64,000 nucleotides of DNA, from NCBI RefSeq assembly GCF_910592395.1, contig NC_088310.1, positions 24,197,491-24,261,490 of the forward strand. The letters run 5' to 3'. Shown here one piece after another: positions 12,828 through 23,839 of the stretch; the first letter of the stretch is position 1, and every line of letters begins with the position of its first letter. The DNA is from Lineus longissimus. Taxonomy: Eukaryota; Nemertea; Pilidiophora; Heteronemertea; Lineidae. Under the pieces are notes generated by a model. It did no database searches and was not told the DNA's origin. It worked only from the letters and a program-made list of their open reading frames with translations. The position numbers were made by a program, and so were the translations under genes.

Positions 12828-14762
12828 AGTACAGCTGGTAACATGCGAAGCATGCCGTAAACACCAGGCGACACATTAGGCATGTAGTGTCTTTCTTTCG
12901 GTGGGTAACCTATCCACAAAGATGATCACATCAGGACATAACCAGTGCACAAAGACCGTGTTCGGGGACAGAAGTTTTCGGCGAGTGGTCCCTTTCTTTG
13001 GAACAAGCTGCCGAGAAGTTTATTGGAAACGCCACGTCGGAATGGACTTCCATAAGCTGAAAAAAGAAATCGAGCAGCCAAATGTTCTGTAATGTAATTT
13101 AGCCGTCGAGCTTATGTCCGGCGATTATAAGGATCAACTCACTTTCACCAAAAGTCAACTACAAGTCACATCATTGGGCAAGCATTTTGAAGGGTGTGCC
13201 TATCACCATTTATATGTCAACCGAAGGCTTTGAAGCATATCAGTCTGTAAATTTGGTTAAAGTGCAAAATGGGTTAGCAGTTCATCTATCGATTTTGTAT
13301 CATCTGGGGACGAGGGTGGACCATTTCAAGCTGCCATGCTCCACTCTGTCATATAATTGAATTACGCCCTAATAAGAGTAAATACTTGACAACGCATAAT
13401 GTGCGCAGTGCTTCCCTTTTGAGCGCTGAAACCTCTCCTATTTGCATGCACCCTTAATGGAAAATAGAGTTGGTTGCCTGTTTTCATAGCTCGGCAACAT
13501 AATTAGATTACCAGTCTATTAAAAAGTCAATATTATTTTCCTTTATTCCTCGCAACGGCAGCACATGAAAAGGAGTTTGTGCTTGATGAATGCGTGTAAC
13601 TGCACAGAGCGGCGAAACCAATCTCCACTTCCATTTCCCAAGCATCTTGGATGATTGGTTCGGAGTTCAGAGGTTCTTTAATTGCATTTCCTGATGGGGT
13701 TTGGAGAGCGGTGAAAAAAGTTGCGTCATCCTCGCAGAGATAGTCCTTGTAGTGGAGAAATCCCAAGATGGCGTTTTAGATGTTTGCCGCATCGCTGCGA
13801 ATCCGTCCGCTGGAGAATTAGAGTTCTGGGTAAGAGAGTAAAATAGACGTGGCTGTAAAATTCATCATCGCTTAATTAGTGAGGTGGGACCAAGTTACAT
13901 TTTTACCAACATGAGTAGACTTGCCAGATTGTCTCCTGACAATTTAGTTTTAAAGTTGTCGACAAAGACGACCACGCCACTTGGGTCTATATGTTCATTT
14001 AAAAACGAAACAAGTTAGGAATTTCAATCATGACGATTGCGAGGAGTGCTCCGTTGGTGGCTTTCAGTGGGGGACTTTGCTTCAGTTCCTCATGGAATGG
14101 TATCCGATAAGAATAAAATCACCAAGCTAGCGGTATATATATATATATCTGTAATTTACTGCTGTAGGCTCAATTCGGCGGCGACACCGGATGATTGGAA
14201 GTGAGCAGTTCAGCTTTCAATGAATGTCCGCTGAACGCGCAAGGTCGTTATGGACAAGCCCATTCCTGCACAGGAGATGTATACAACGGTGTGTGACGGA
14301 TCGGAGCCTATTTAGATTGTTACTTGGCCCTCATCTCATCACGTCCGTACCCACAAACGAAACACTGGGAGAATTGGAGTTCCTCTATGCAGAGCTAAGG
14401 TAAGTATATGCACTGGCCACTGCGCACCGTAATATGGACAGGAGAAACCGCATATTCCAAATTCGGCCGCAACATTTTTAGCCAAAAGCCAACTATCATG
14501 GCAAGACTAAAGCCATTAGTTTCATATATAATGAAAGAACGCCCTCACTACATCAATCGTTGTAGGACTTTCATGCAATGTACAATCCTCCTTCGACCAG
14601 AACAGACGAATAGAAAAAAGTAATTTCACAATATAATTATCCTTATTTTGAATCAATAAATTCACAACGATATTTGATAAGAAACAATAACTACACCAGC
14701 TTATCTTCGTATACCAATGGTATTGAATTGAATATACTTCCCTCTTTATGAGGTAGGGGTGA
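12828..14762. other. Intergenic stretch, no gene seen
   Basis: Only short random-looking ORFs are present. A run of eight TA dinucleotides lies near 14133-14148. No splice-bounded coding segment was recognised. Confidence 0.45.
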
Positions 14763-14788
14763 AATGAAACGGGGCCATTGTGCTCACC
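14763..14788 (+). mobile_element. Solo terminal fragment of the 1.1-kb repeat family
   Basis: About 26 bases (AATGAAACGGGGCCATTGTG followed by CTCACC) match the left end of the 11710 element with few differences, then the similarity stops. It is either a truncated copy or a related family sharing only this terminus. Confidence 0.5.
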
Positions 14789-15372
14789 GGTTGAACTTTG
14801 GCTGAAAGATAAGCATTTTTAAAAATATCAACCTGATTAAATCTTTACATGAAATTAATCAACAGGTTGCAGTTTTTGATTGCAAGCAATACTACAATTT
14901 GATTCCAACTGTATTCTGAATATATATTCTTACCATAATCCTGGCTCCGACATTTAAGTAGACTTCTGAAGTAGTCGGCCAATGGTACATGCGATTGTCA
15001 ATACTACAAACTTTTACAACATGTGAGCCACGTCCAAAAAGATAAAAAGGGGTTATTTTGATTTAGACAACATGTTTCATAGGTACAGTACACAAAAGGC
15101 AAGAATGAAGGAGTAGAAAACAAAGAAAGATCTAAAGACAGCTGTAAATTCAACTGCACTTTGACCTATTGGTCACAGAAAAAGTTTTTTCTATTTGATC
15201 AAAATATTCAGTACTAAGTCCATGTGAGGCTCAGCCTTATCGCTATTCTTTAAAATGCAATTGAATTACAGCTTTAAGTAAAGTATCAATACAGTAAAGT
15301 TAAGTAAATACCTATTAAGTAAATTATCCACTGAAACATTGTATACAATAATATTACAAGATATTTAAAAGC

Positions 15373-15378
15373 TTTATT
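15373..15378 (-). other. Poly(A) signal AATAAA for the distal MCFD2 isoform
   Basis: The plus-strand TTTATT reads AATAAA on the minus strand, about 540 bases after the stop of the distal last exon (15917). It is the most plausible cleavage signal for that transcript. The 3' UTR between is AT-rich. Confidence 0.5.
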
Positions 15379-15916
15379 GTGCACAAGTCCATAAAAATGG
15401 AAGACTTGACAAATTTGCAACAGACACGATATTCGAACATGTTGTGAGCTACATGTGATATTTCTCGGTCACATATCATCTCATATAACTGCTCTTGGTG
15501 TTGTTTAAATTGAGTGATATTGTAACCTATAATATACATGTAAGTAGTGAACTAGAAACACACTGAATATAGTGGATGAACTTCTTATATGCAAACAAGA
15601 ACATGTTTTCATTCATAAAGTGTTCTATAATACAAATGTAGTTGAGATGAATCAATGATTATGCAAACAAAACGATTTTGTCATTTAAGTGTTCTATATC
15701 ACTGTGCACAATTTATCCCACATTTCCACAGATGACTTGAGCAAAATATTCATCCAAGTGTTATTGCATTTATATGAATGGAACATGGTCACGATTGGCA
15801 GTACACAGATTCCATATCACAAAGAAGTCTAGTATTATATTCAGGGTTTTAAGTACCAACCATGGTCAACAGCATTGGTACATATATTGAGTCTTTAACT
15901 ATCAACCATTCATGTC

Positions 15917-16122
15917 CTATGTAGCAGGAGCAGGAGGGACAGCGGTTGGAGATTCAGGAGGGGCTGGGGGCGCTTCATTCTCCGCTGATCGTCTTTGAGC
16001 AGATACAAACTCGTGGTAATCGACATAGCCATCGTTGTTTAAATCTTCATCTAGTAAAACAGAATCAACTAGTTCTATAACTTCTTTTTCAGACATTCCT
16101 TGTGGATTATCTTTCTGTGGAC
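15917..16122 (-). CDS. MCFD2 alternative last exon A (distal), second EF-hand
   Basis: The acceptor TTTTAG lies directly before 16122 and the stop TAG is at 15919-15917. The exon receives one base from the previous exon (phase 1). It encodes an EF-hand with loop DLNNDGYVDYHE (all calcium-coordinating positions present), preceded by GMSEKEVIELVDSVLLDE, which resembles the human MSEDELINIIDGVL segment. A Pro/Ala-rich tail (APPAPPESPTAVPPAPAT) follows, which human MCFD2 lacks. This is the more ancestral-looking of the two alternative exons. Confidence 0.82.
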
Positions 16123-19100
16123 CTAAAAGAGAAATGAAGGAAAAGGAGTAAGAAAAAAATTGAAACAATATTGTTAGATATGGGTGTAAATGGGTGCAAC
16201 TGTAGGAAAATAGTTGGGAAGATTTTAACATCTACATTGGGTGTTGTTAGGAGCACTGGGTTGTTCAACTGATACAGATTCTGACTTTAGATTGAATATT
16301 GACCGCCAAAGGGTTTAGCTTTTACAATCAACGCAGGACATACATTCGTATAAGATGACCCAGGTTATATCAGCAAAAGGGTCCTAATTGATAAGGATCT
16401 CTTTCATATCCTTGCCGTAAAATCTTTCCCGATCACAATCAAGATTTTCGATGTCATATTGACCATGAGGGATCTGCCTTTATGGTTCTCACGACAGTAA
16501 CTAGTCATCAAGATCAGGACCTGCATCAGGAATAACCCAGTCTTTATTCAAACACAATATAGGAAAGTTAATCAAATTACTGAATGAACCTGGTGATAGC
16601 GAAGTGACGCTCCATCAGAGATGCCAAACATGGCTCATATCTGCTGTTTATCATTGACATCATGCCATAGTTAATGAACGTTAATCAACGCTGGCTCTGC
16701 TTGGAATATGATCGGTGGCATATGTCAAAGTTAAAAGCCGTTGTCGCAAAGAAAGGATGACATTAGTTGGAACAAGAAGGAAGGTTAGTGAGGTGTCTCT
16801 GTCACTGGTCCACCTCAGAATGTTTTCATTGTCAAACATTGAATACAAGGCTTCAAGGTTTTGTGACTCATTGCTCTCAACAAAACTAAACTGTTGTTTG
16901 TCGAACAGATTTTTCATGATATTTTTGTGGAAAGTTCTCATAAAAATCCAATAAATGTAAAGTAGACATAAGCTGACCCATCCTCAGGGTTGGTATGCAA
17001 ATGAAGCCAAGTGCTGTCTTGTACGTCCGCTAATAAAATATAAACTAAGAAAAGCATGAAAAAGCACTTCATATGAATCTAAGCACCAACACCAGCACAG
17101 AATTCATAAACAGATATGAACATATGTAAAGACGAGGAACTATAAATGCAAATTTTCTTTTCTACTGTACAGATCGAAATAACACAAAACGGAAAACATG
17201 CAAAGTCTAAGAAAGAATGCTGGTAATAAGCAAGTATTGGAATGACCATTTCGACAAATGATAAGAAAATCTTTGCCAGGTTTGACCGCAAACTTGTAGA
17301 GACCTTTCATCTTCTGCTAACATCAAAATCCAACCCTAAGTACATTTACCTAAGTCAGTCACTAGGATCCCCGATCCTTGTCTAAGCCCATACCCTAGTA
17401 GCCCTACTCTCCTATGACAGCTTCATGTAAGCTCTGCTGCCTTGGACAGCTTATAAAAAATCCCCACTTAAGGCCACAACACTTTTATTCTTTGAATAGC
17501 AATGCATATTTGACAAGTAGATCAGCATCCAGTTGTCATGAAAAGTGTTCATCGGCTCTGAATTATTTGATTACAATCCCTAAACCCGTTAAGGTTTTTC
17601 ACAAGTTCAAAAACCTTTCGTTTTTCTTATTTCTCAGAAACCTCTATGGGCTGGAAAACCCTGAAAGGTTTATAAGATCTCAAAAACTCCTGTTTGTATG
17701 AGTGATATCAAGACATCAGTAAGTACCAGAATAAGTAATGTGGACAACTCTGAACTGTCCTTTCCCCTGCTTTTTCTGACTGACTTCTTGTAAAATTTAG
17801 AATGGTCTGGCCTAAGTCAGGCTCATCAAACAAGATCAGACATAAAAGTGGCACAAGCTTTTTTCTCGCACGCTTCCTTCAGGTGGCTGGATCTGAACGG
17901 TGGACAAGAAGGAATATGAACACTTTTATGGTATTAAGAAAAAGTCTAAGTACTTCAGAGAAATTGACTTATAGAAAATGTGGTAATAAAAATATTGCTT
18001 TGTCCTTGAAACTGAAAGCTGTACCTATACCAAGCGTATTAGAATCTTGAAGGACATTTTTGCAACTTGAATCATAAACTCTTTTCCTCTGTAAAGGTCA
18101 ATGATTGTGGCAGGGTTTGAGCTGCTCCCCTCCTGACTTATCATCCTAATCTTGCCCTTTTTGCAGTGTTTGAATAAGTTTCAATGTATATCTGTTGTAA
18201 TATCATCAGTAGCTTTCGACCCCGGCAATTGATTCAATATCAACAGGTAGGTCAGACTATCAACAAAGATTCTGATACTTGTTTTATTAATTGCTCTCTT
18301 ATTATAGCAATACCAACTTCCCGTAGCTTTATTCGACGTGGATGAACATCTTTAAACACCTACTGCCATCTATCACAAATGTATCTAACTAATGAATTTC
18401 ACGAAGTCCAACAGACCTGCCATTACAAAGCCCCCATCAAGGTTCACTGAACAATCTGATCAGGCAAAACCTGAAAGTTCTAGCTAGAAGCCACATATGC
18501 ACCGCTCAGATTTTTAAATTGCTTTTGAATGAAAATGCCGATATAAGAGTAACGGGTCATTCATTTATTAGTTCGTACGCACGATTTCCTGATTTTTGCA
18601 ATTTTTTTGCAGAGTATGACTCCTTGGTTACACTACTTGTACCTTATTCAACAAACTCTCCCAATTTTCTGACAATGAATAATTATTTCAATCACTAAGT
18701 CACACATCACACTTTTGCTGTGATTGCTGCGCGCAAGGCGACACAGGGAGCATTCAATCTTGATGTAAAACAAATCTAAATACCTGAGCAGTGCATTGCT
18801 AAATACGCTTTACCTTATCCCTAGCAAGAAGAAGCCAAACATTCAAAAATAGCAAACATGACCAGTGCTGGCAAAAAATAACATCAAACAGCTTAAAACG
18901 GATAAATCTTTGATAAATTTTCCATCACATCTCGACCTGAATACAAATTTTATGAAAAGGCATCGTTTTGAAAGGAAATGTGTACTTTTCGGTAGATGAA
19001 AGCTCTCAATTTCTTCAAAATGTTCACTGCCACTCATTTTGCCAGCACAATGTCAGACGCGACATACATCTTTATATTTAAACACCTTTCAAGTTTATTT

Positions 19101-22083
19101 AGTTGTTGCACGCATTGGGACAACATATTCGAAGTACTCTATATAACCATCATTGTTCTCATCATTATCTTGCAGGTAATCGTCAACAGCCTTTTCGACT
19201 GCAGCATCAGCAGTGCCATTGTTTACACCTAGGGAAAAATAAAACTCCAATGAATTAGAAGGATATACGTGTAGTACCAATATGGTGGCTAAAAGAAGAG
19301 TAAGTTCCCCCTAAATAATTGGTCATATTTTCTAAAGTATTCACGGCAATTCAGTGATAACTCAACTGTTCTCAGGCTAAACAGGTGAAATGGACAGGTA
19401 AACCAACCCTGTCCTTTTCCCCAGTTATAAAAAGATGGTATCCTGCAATAATCACTGCATTGCTTTGGATACTTTACAAAAATATGACAGATCTTTCAGG
19501 AAGAAAGTTTGAGGTGTTGATCCTGAAAACGACTTGAGATATTGATCAAAGCTGATAAGAAGTGCAAATAAAGATAGCATCAAAGCTGACACAAACTATC
19601 TTCAGATAGCCCCAATCGCAACTGAAATTGAATAGAATTTGAATAAAATCTGAAAGTGAAACCAAACTAATGAGAAACTTAGAACATTAGACTACTGTTC
19701 ATGCGAAGTGTAACGAATCAGGAGACTGTGTGGAGGTTTTTGAATGAGGCCATGCAACAACATCCAAACATTACGCCAGAATTGACTTTTTCAAGAATGC
19801 TGATTAGATTATGAATACCAAGAAGAAAAGACATCAGCAATATGTTTTCAAGTCAAGCAAACCAGATCTTTGGGGATGCAACACCAAGGTTCAAGGGGAG
19901 GGGTTTGTTAGGGAAGGGAAGGAGTCAAAGATGTACATGTTATCACAACTTACCACCATTAACTTCATTTGGATCTGAATAAAAAGCAGTGTGAAATTCA
20001 GAATTTCTACCAATTTTGAGAGAGATACCTACATGCATGATGATGATGAATGAATGATGCTGAAACATATGCGAGATCAATTCTTTTCTCAACAAGCATT
20101 TCCCTTGAAATAGTTAAGGGTTGGAGGTACCCAGCAAGGCGGGAAAAAGAATAATAGCACTATAGATCTCAGATATCATAGATGTATGTTCTTGTGTTAA
20201 CACACAAGCACAGTTGTAAAGACAGTGCCAAGGTTGAAGAATTGAACACTATTACAGAAGATTTGAATTATAAGCCCTTTTTTGCAAGAAGCTGTATAGC
20301 AGTAGAGTACATACCTGAATTCTCATGGTGTTTTAAAGCCAATGCAATTTCCAGACCATCTAATTTGTTATTGCCGTCATAGTCGTGTAACTTGAAATAA
20401 TGGAACTCTAACTCTTCATCTGTCATGTCTGCTGTATTGGCCTTGACTTCACCATCTAAGTGATCTTTGATGTGTCTGGAAATACAAGGAATGTCCAATT
20501 CAACATGTACCAATAGCTAAAAGATCTGTTATCATGCATCAGGTGGTGGGTTTCTGACCTATCATCTTTCCAACCCAACTCTAAAGTTTCCTTGTACCAA
20601 TTCCTTATGTAAGTTACCGCAGTCTAACCCGCAGCTAATTTTCAACAGAGACTAATCCATACTGGATTCGGTACAGTGATTCAGCCATGTCAGATAAGGC
20701 TTATCATGAATAGACACTGTTCAAATATTCATATTTTGTCTCAGAGAATGAATAAAGGACCCATTTATAAAGAAATAAGTGGAGATCAATTAATTATGCA
20801 AATGATGTAACATTTATGACCCAATTACTTCTAACATTAAATATTTACAACCTAGAGATGGTGTTTTCAACTTATAACAACAAAGACATAAAGGTTCAAT
20901 ATATTTCATATAGCATAGCTGCTAAGATATGGAGGTTTGTAGGCTATGTTGTGACTGTGGATGTAGCCATGGTTTGCCTGGACAAGGCAGGTGCAGGCTT
21001 AGACCACACATAATGGATTAGTGAGGGTAAATTGTTGATCAACCAGTACATGTGGATGAGTTGAGAGCACACGAGACCAAGTTTCAACACTTTAGAACTA
21101 CCATTGGAATTGGGAAAACGTGGAATTTGTATAGTCTAACCTACAAGGAATAAATATGGATGATTTAAGATACATATGTAGGAAATTGACAATCAGGTCA
21201 GTATGGGTCACATAAACACATTTTCTGTAATCTCTAAATTTCCTGACTTTATAACTATGGATGTTAGGACAGGTTACAGAATAAGACAAAAGATAAGAGC
21301 TTTTCTTAAATTCCTGTAAGGAAGCATTATATTCTTTTCCCATTTATTCCTGTAGGTTAATCCTCTAGATAATGTAGTTGAGCTTGGTCAATTACTACTT
21401 TTCCAAACCTAATTTATGAACTTATTTATGAATTTTTGAATTGCCCACTGGCAAAACTATACTTAACCCAATTTTTCATTTCTCATTCCCACAGAGTCTA
21501 AACTGGTCGTGAGAATAAAATGTTGTGCTGTGAGAGCTCAAAGGTCATCACAGATATCAATGTGCACCTCTACCAGGCATACTTGGACAGGATCAGGAAG
21601 GAACAACAGGCAATCCTGCGTCACTGTAGAATCCGCAAGCCAAATATCACAGGCATTCTGAATGCTATGCATGGCAAGACCTTGGAGATAGAATACAATG
21701 TAAGTAATCTTGATGATTTGAAGACAGGATAGTCTCAATCTAATAGTGTATTGTTGATGTCTCATTTTTTGCAGATGGAAGATAAGGTGAAGTAAAACCA
21801 ATACAAGTGACCAACCTTGATTTGATCTTAAACAGCCCAATTACTTTCTTATTACATTAGATATGACGATTCTGAATGTTTGCTTTTCATTTTCTTGGCG
21901 ATGTAAATTTGTCTTACATGTTAATGTATGTGTATCTCATACTTACGCCTTATCATGAGTGTCCATTTTGTCAAACTTAAGTGGGCCATCACCAATATCA
22001 ACATGACTGGCAACCAGCTGTAGTGTCAACAACAGGGCTGCAGTTGTGGCAAAGCACTTTACATAAAATGCTTTTAACTTCAT
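15917..22083 (-). CDS. MCFD2, EF-hand cargo-receptor subunit (complete gene, alternative last exons)
   Basis: Minus-strand coding exons are 22083-21947 (ATG at 22083-22081), 20475-20315, microexon 19974-19954, then either 19228-19095 or 16122-15917. All borders are GT/AG and all phases agree. The distal form is 174 residues and the proximal form 150. Exon 1 encodes a hydrophobic signal peptide (alanine/leucine-rich, then LQLVASHVDI). The next exon carries HDKAHIKDHL, ELEFHYFKLHDYDGNNKLDG and the first EF-hand loop (DYDGNNKLDGLE), very close to human MCFD2. The last exon supplies the second EF-hand. MCFD2 binds the lectin LMAN1 (ERGIC-53) in a calcium-dependent way and carries glycoproteins from ER to Golgi. 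An untranslated first exon must lie upstream: an acceptor directly precedes the start codon (5' UTR begins at 22089). The gene is head-to-head with the PLAT gene. Confidence 0.88.
16123..19093. other. MCFD2 interval between the two alternative last exons
   Basis: This is intron for the distal isoform and downstream DNA for the proximal one. Short ORFs are scattered on both strands; none has coding character or a domain. No mobile element was recognised. Confidence 0.5.
19094..19099 (-). other. AATAAA overlapping the stop codon of MCFD2 exon B
   Basis: The last codons of exon B read ACT AAA TAA followed by A, so the AATAAA hexamer spans the stop codon. If used, the 3' UTR would be only about 10-30 bases. 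No other AATAAA was noticed nearby downstream on that strand. Confidence 0.4.
19095..19228 (-). CDS. MCFD2 alternative last exon B (proximal), divergent second EF-hand
   Basis: The acceptor TCCCTAG precedes 19228 and the stop TAA is at 19097-19095. It enters in phase 1, the same as exon A, so it can replace exon A. It encodes a complete EF-hand loop, DENNDGYIEYFE, preceded by TADAAVEKAVDDYLQDN, and ends VVPMRATTK without the Pro/Ala tail. The flanking helix is more diverged from human MCFD2 than that of exon A. It contains its own stop codon, so the two exons are mutually exclusive. Confidence 0.75.
19954..19974 (-). CDS. MCFD2 21-nt microexon
   Basis: On the minus strand, TTTATTCAG is followed by 21 bases and then GTAAGTTG. 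Phase 1 on both sides means the exon adds seven residues (about DPNEVNG) in the linker between the two EF-hands, and skipping it keeps the frame. It may be a regulated cassette. It is supported by splice signals and phase only. Confidence 0.6.
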
Positions 22084-23129
22084 TTTTCGCTGGAAAGAAA
22101 ATTCAAGGAAGATTATTAAGTTGACACATTATGATACTTTCGAAGCATTTCCAAAACATCCACATACTAGGTGGAGTGGTCATAAACAGTTCATTTGACA
22201 CATTTCCTGAAACTTGATGACATTGGTTCAAAGGATCTTTAGTTGAATGTGATCATACAACGTCATTTCTGGTCAGGGATTGTAAATTTTAACCGTGCAA
22301 CCTTACGCTAGTGGATGCCGTTAGGATGACTGATTGTGCCAATACATGTACTTCAGGCTCCATACTGGTATACGGTATAACTCGATTTTCATCAAAGCCC
22401 GCTCCTTTTTTTGGGCCAAGGGCAATCTTCCAGTTGGCTGTCTTTCTCCTCCTCTCCTTTCACGGCGGGTCATTGCCAAGTTTTTTTCGACATTTTCACT
22501 TTCAGCGGCATAGCCAACTCTATAGCCTTGGCTAGCATGCTTGGGGCAGGGCGAAGGACAGGAGGAAAATACCTCATTTGATATATTGTGTGTTCTGTGA
22601 CTGAGACTATATCGCCTTCATCTTGAAAAATTACATCTTTCATGATCATGAGTAGGCCTATGTCATGATCACAATCAATGGCCATGTAATCAACTAGGCC
22701 TAGAGGACCTCACACGGACACACCAGTCAGAGAGAGAGATAGAGGAAGCCACTGAAGGCCACAACAAACAAGCAGCAAAGAAAAGACCGCATGGTTGCAC
22801 ACCACATAATCTTTTGTTCGTTGTGCCTATATTTAGGTTTGGGCCCGCAATGACTTCCTACGCCTGGTGTAAAAGGGTCCGACTCTATGGCTACATGGCT
22901 AATGCATTAGGCCTATGCATCCATGATGGTTGGTACACAACGCCGAACGGACGTGTCGTATACGAACAAAACTGAAGACCTCCCCCATATTTCTACTGTA
23001 CACAATAAAACGACAACAGCTATACAAAAAACAATACGACATTTGCGTAGCACATATAAAGACGAACACGTAAGACAAAGATCGAATAAAAATTATCTTT
23101 ACTTTATGAGAAAACTGTGAATAAAGACG

Positions 23130-23160
23130 AAACTTACGATTACTTACGACGTGGACTTCG
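23130..23160 (-). other. Candidate donor of the untranslated first exon of MCFD2
   Basis: On the minus strand, CACGTC is followed by GTAAGT (exon end 23148), with a second GTAAGT about 11 bases further in. It is upstream of the coding start and in the right orientation for a 5' UTR exon. The support is weak: splice signal only. Confidence 0.3.
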
Positions 23161-23811
23161 ACCAATTTCCGGATTTGCCTCGGGACGAGGTACGCAAATT
23201 TACGACAACGAATATGATTGTGTTAGCTAAAATATAAACTATGTAACAATTTCTTTCAAAAGGATATGCGTCAGTCTAACATAAGCAGTGATATAAAATT
23301 TTAATATTTGTTATTTTATTCATAAATTTGGTTTTAAGAAACTGAGTTGTCGTAATGCTAATTGGCTCTTACTACTTTACGGTTCAATTTGGTTACCAGG
23401 ATAAACAATCAATACCAAAATGTTCATTTAAAGTGACTGAAATAACCTTGTTTTGTACTAATTTGATGCTCAAATGTGTTGTTTGTATTAGATGTAAGAC
23501 TTATTTAGTTATTTCTCTTTCTATCTGACGCATGATCCATCACCTAGGACTAGGATGTATGGAATTTATGGTCGATTGTGCAAATTCTGAGTGTACGTAA
23601 ACTGTAGGGCAGCACTAGCACCAGCAGTAGTGCATGTAGTGTAGGCCAAGGCCTGGCAGGTGCTTGTGTTCTAAAAAAGTGGACATCGCACCACAGGGCA
23701 GTGACAGACCACTGCAGCTTAGGTATTATCGAGGGTCCGAGCTAGCGATGTTTGAAGGACAATGATTAATGTAGATGTTTCATCCATTCATGAGTTGATT
23801 GTATCCTTGCA
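23161..23811. promoter_or_regulatory. Likely bidirectional promoter interval between MCFD2 and the PLAT gene
   Basis: The minus-strand MCFD2 first-exon candidate and the plus-strand PLAT gene start face away from each other across about 0.65 kb. No TATA box is obvious. A strong acceptor ending TCCTTGCAG at 23812, 27 bases before the chosen ATG, implies an untranslated first exon of the PLAT gene within or near this interval. Confidence 0.35.
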
Positions 23812-23839
23812 GCTACAACATAACAAAAAATTGCCAAAA

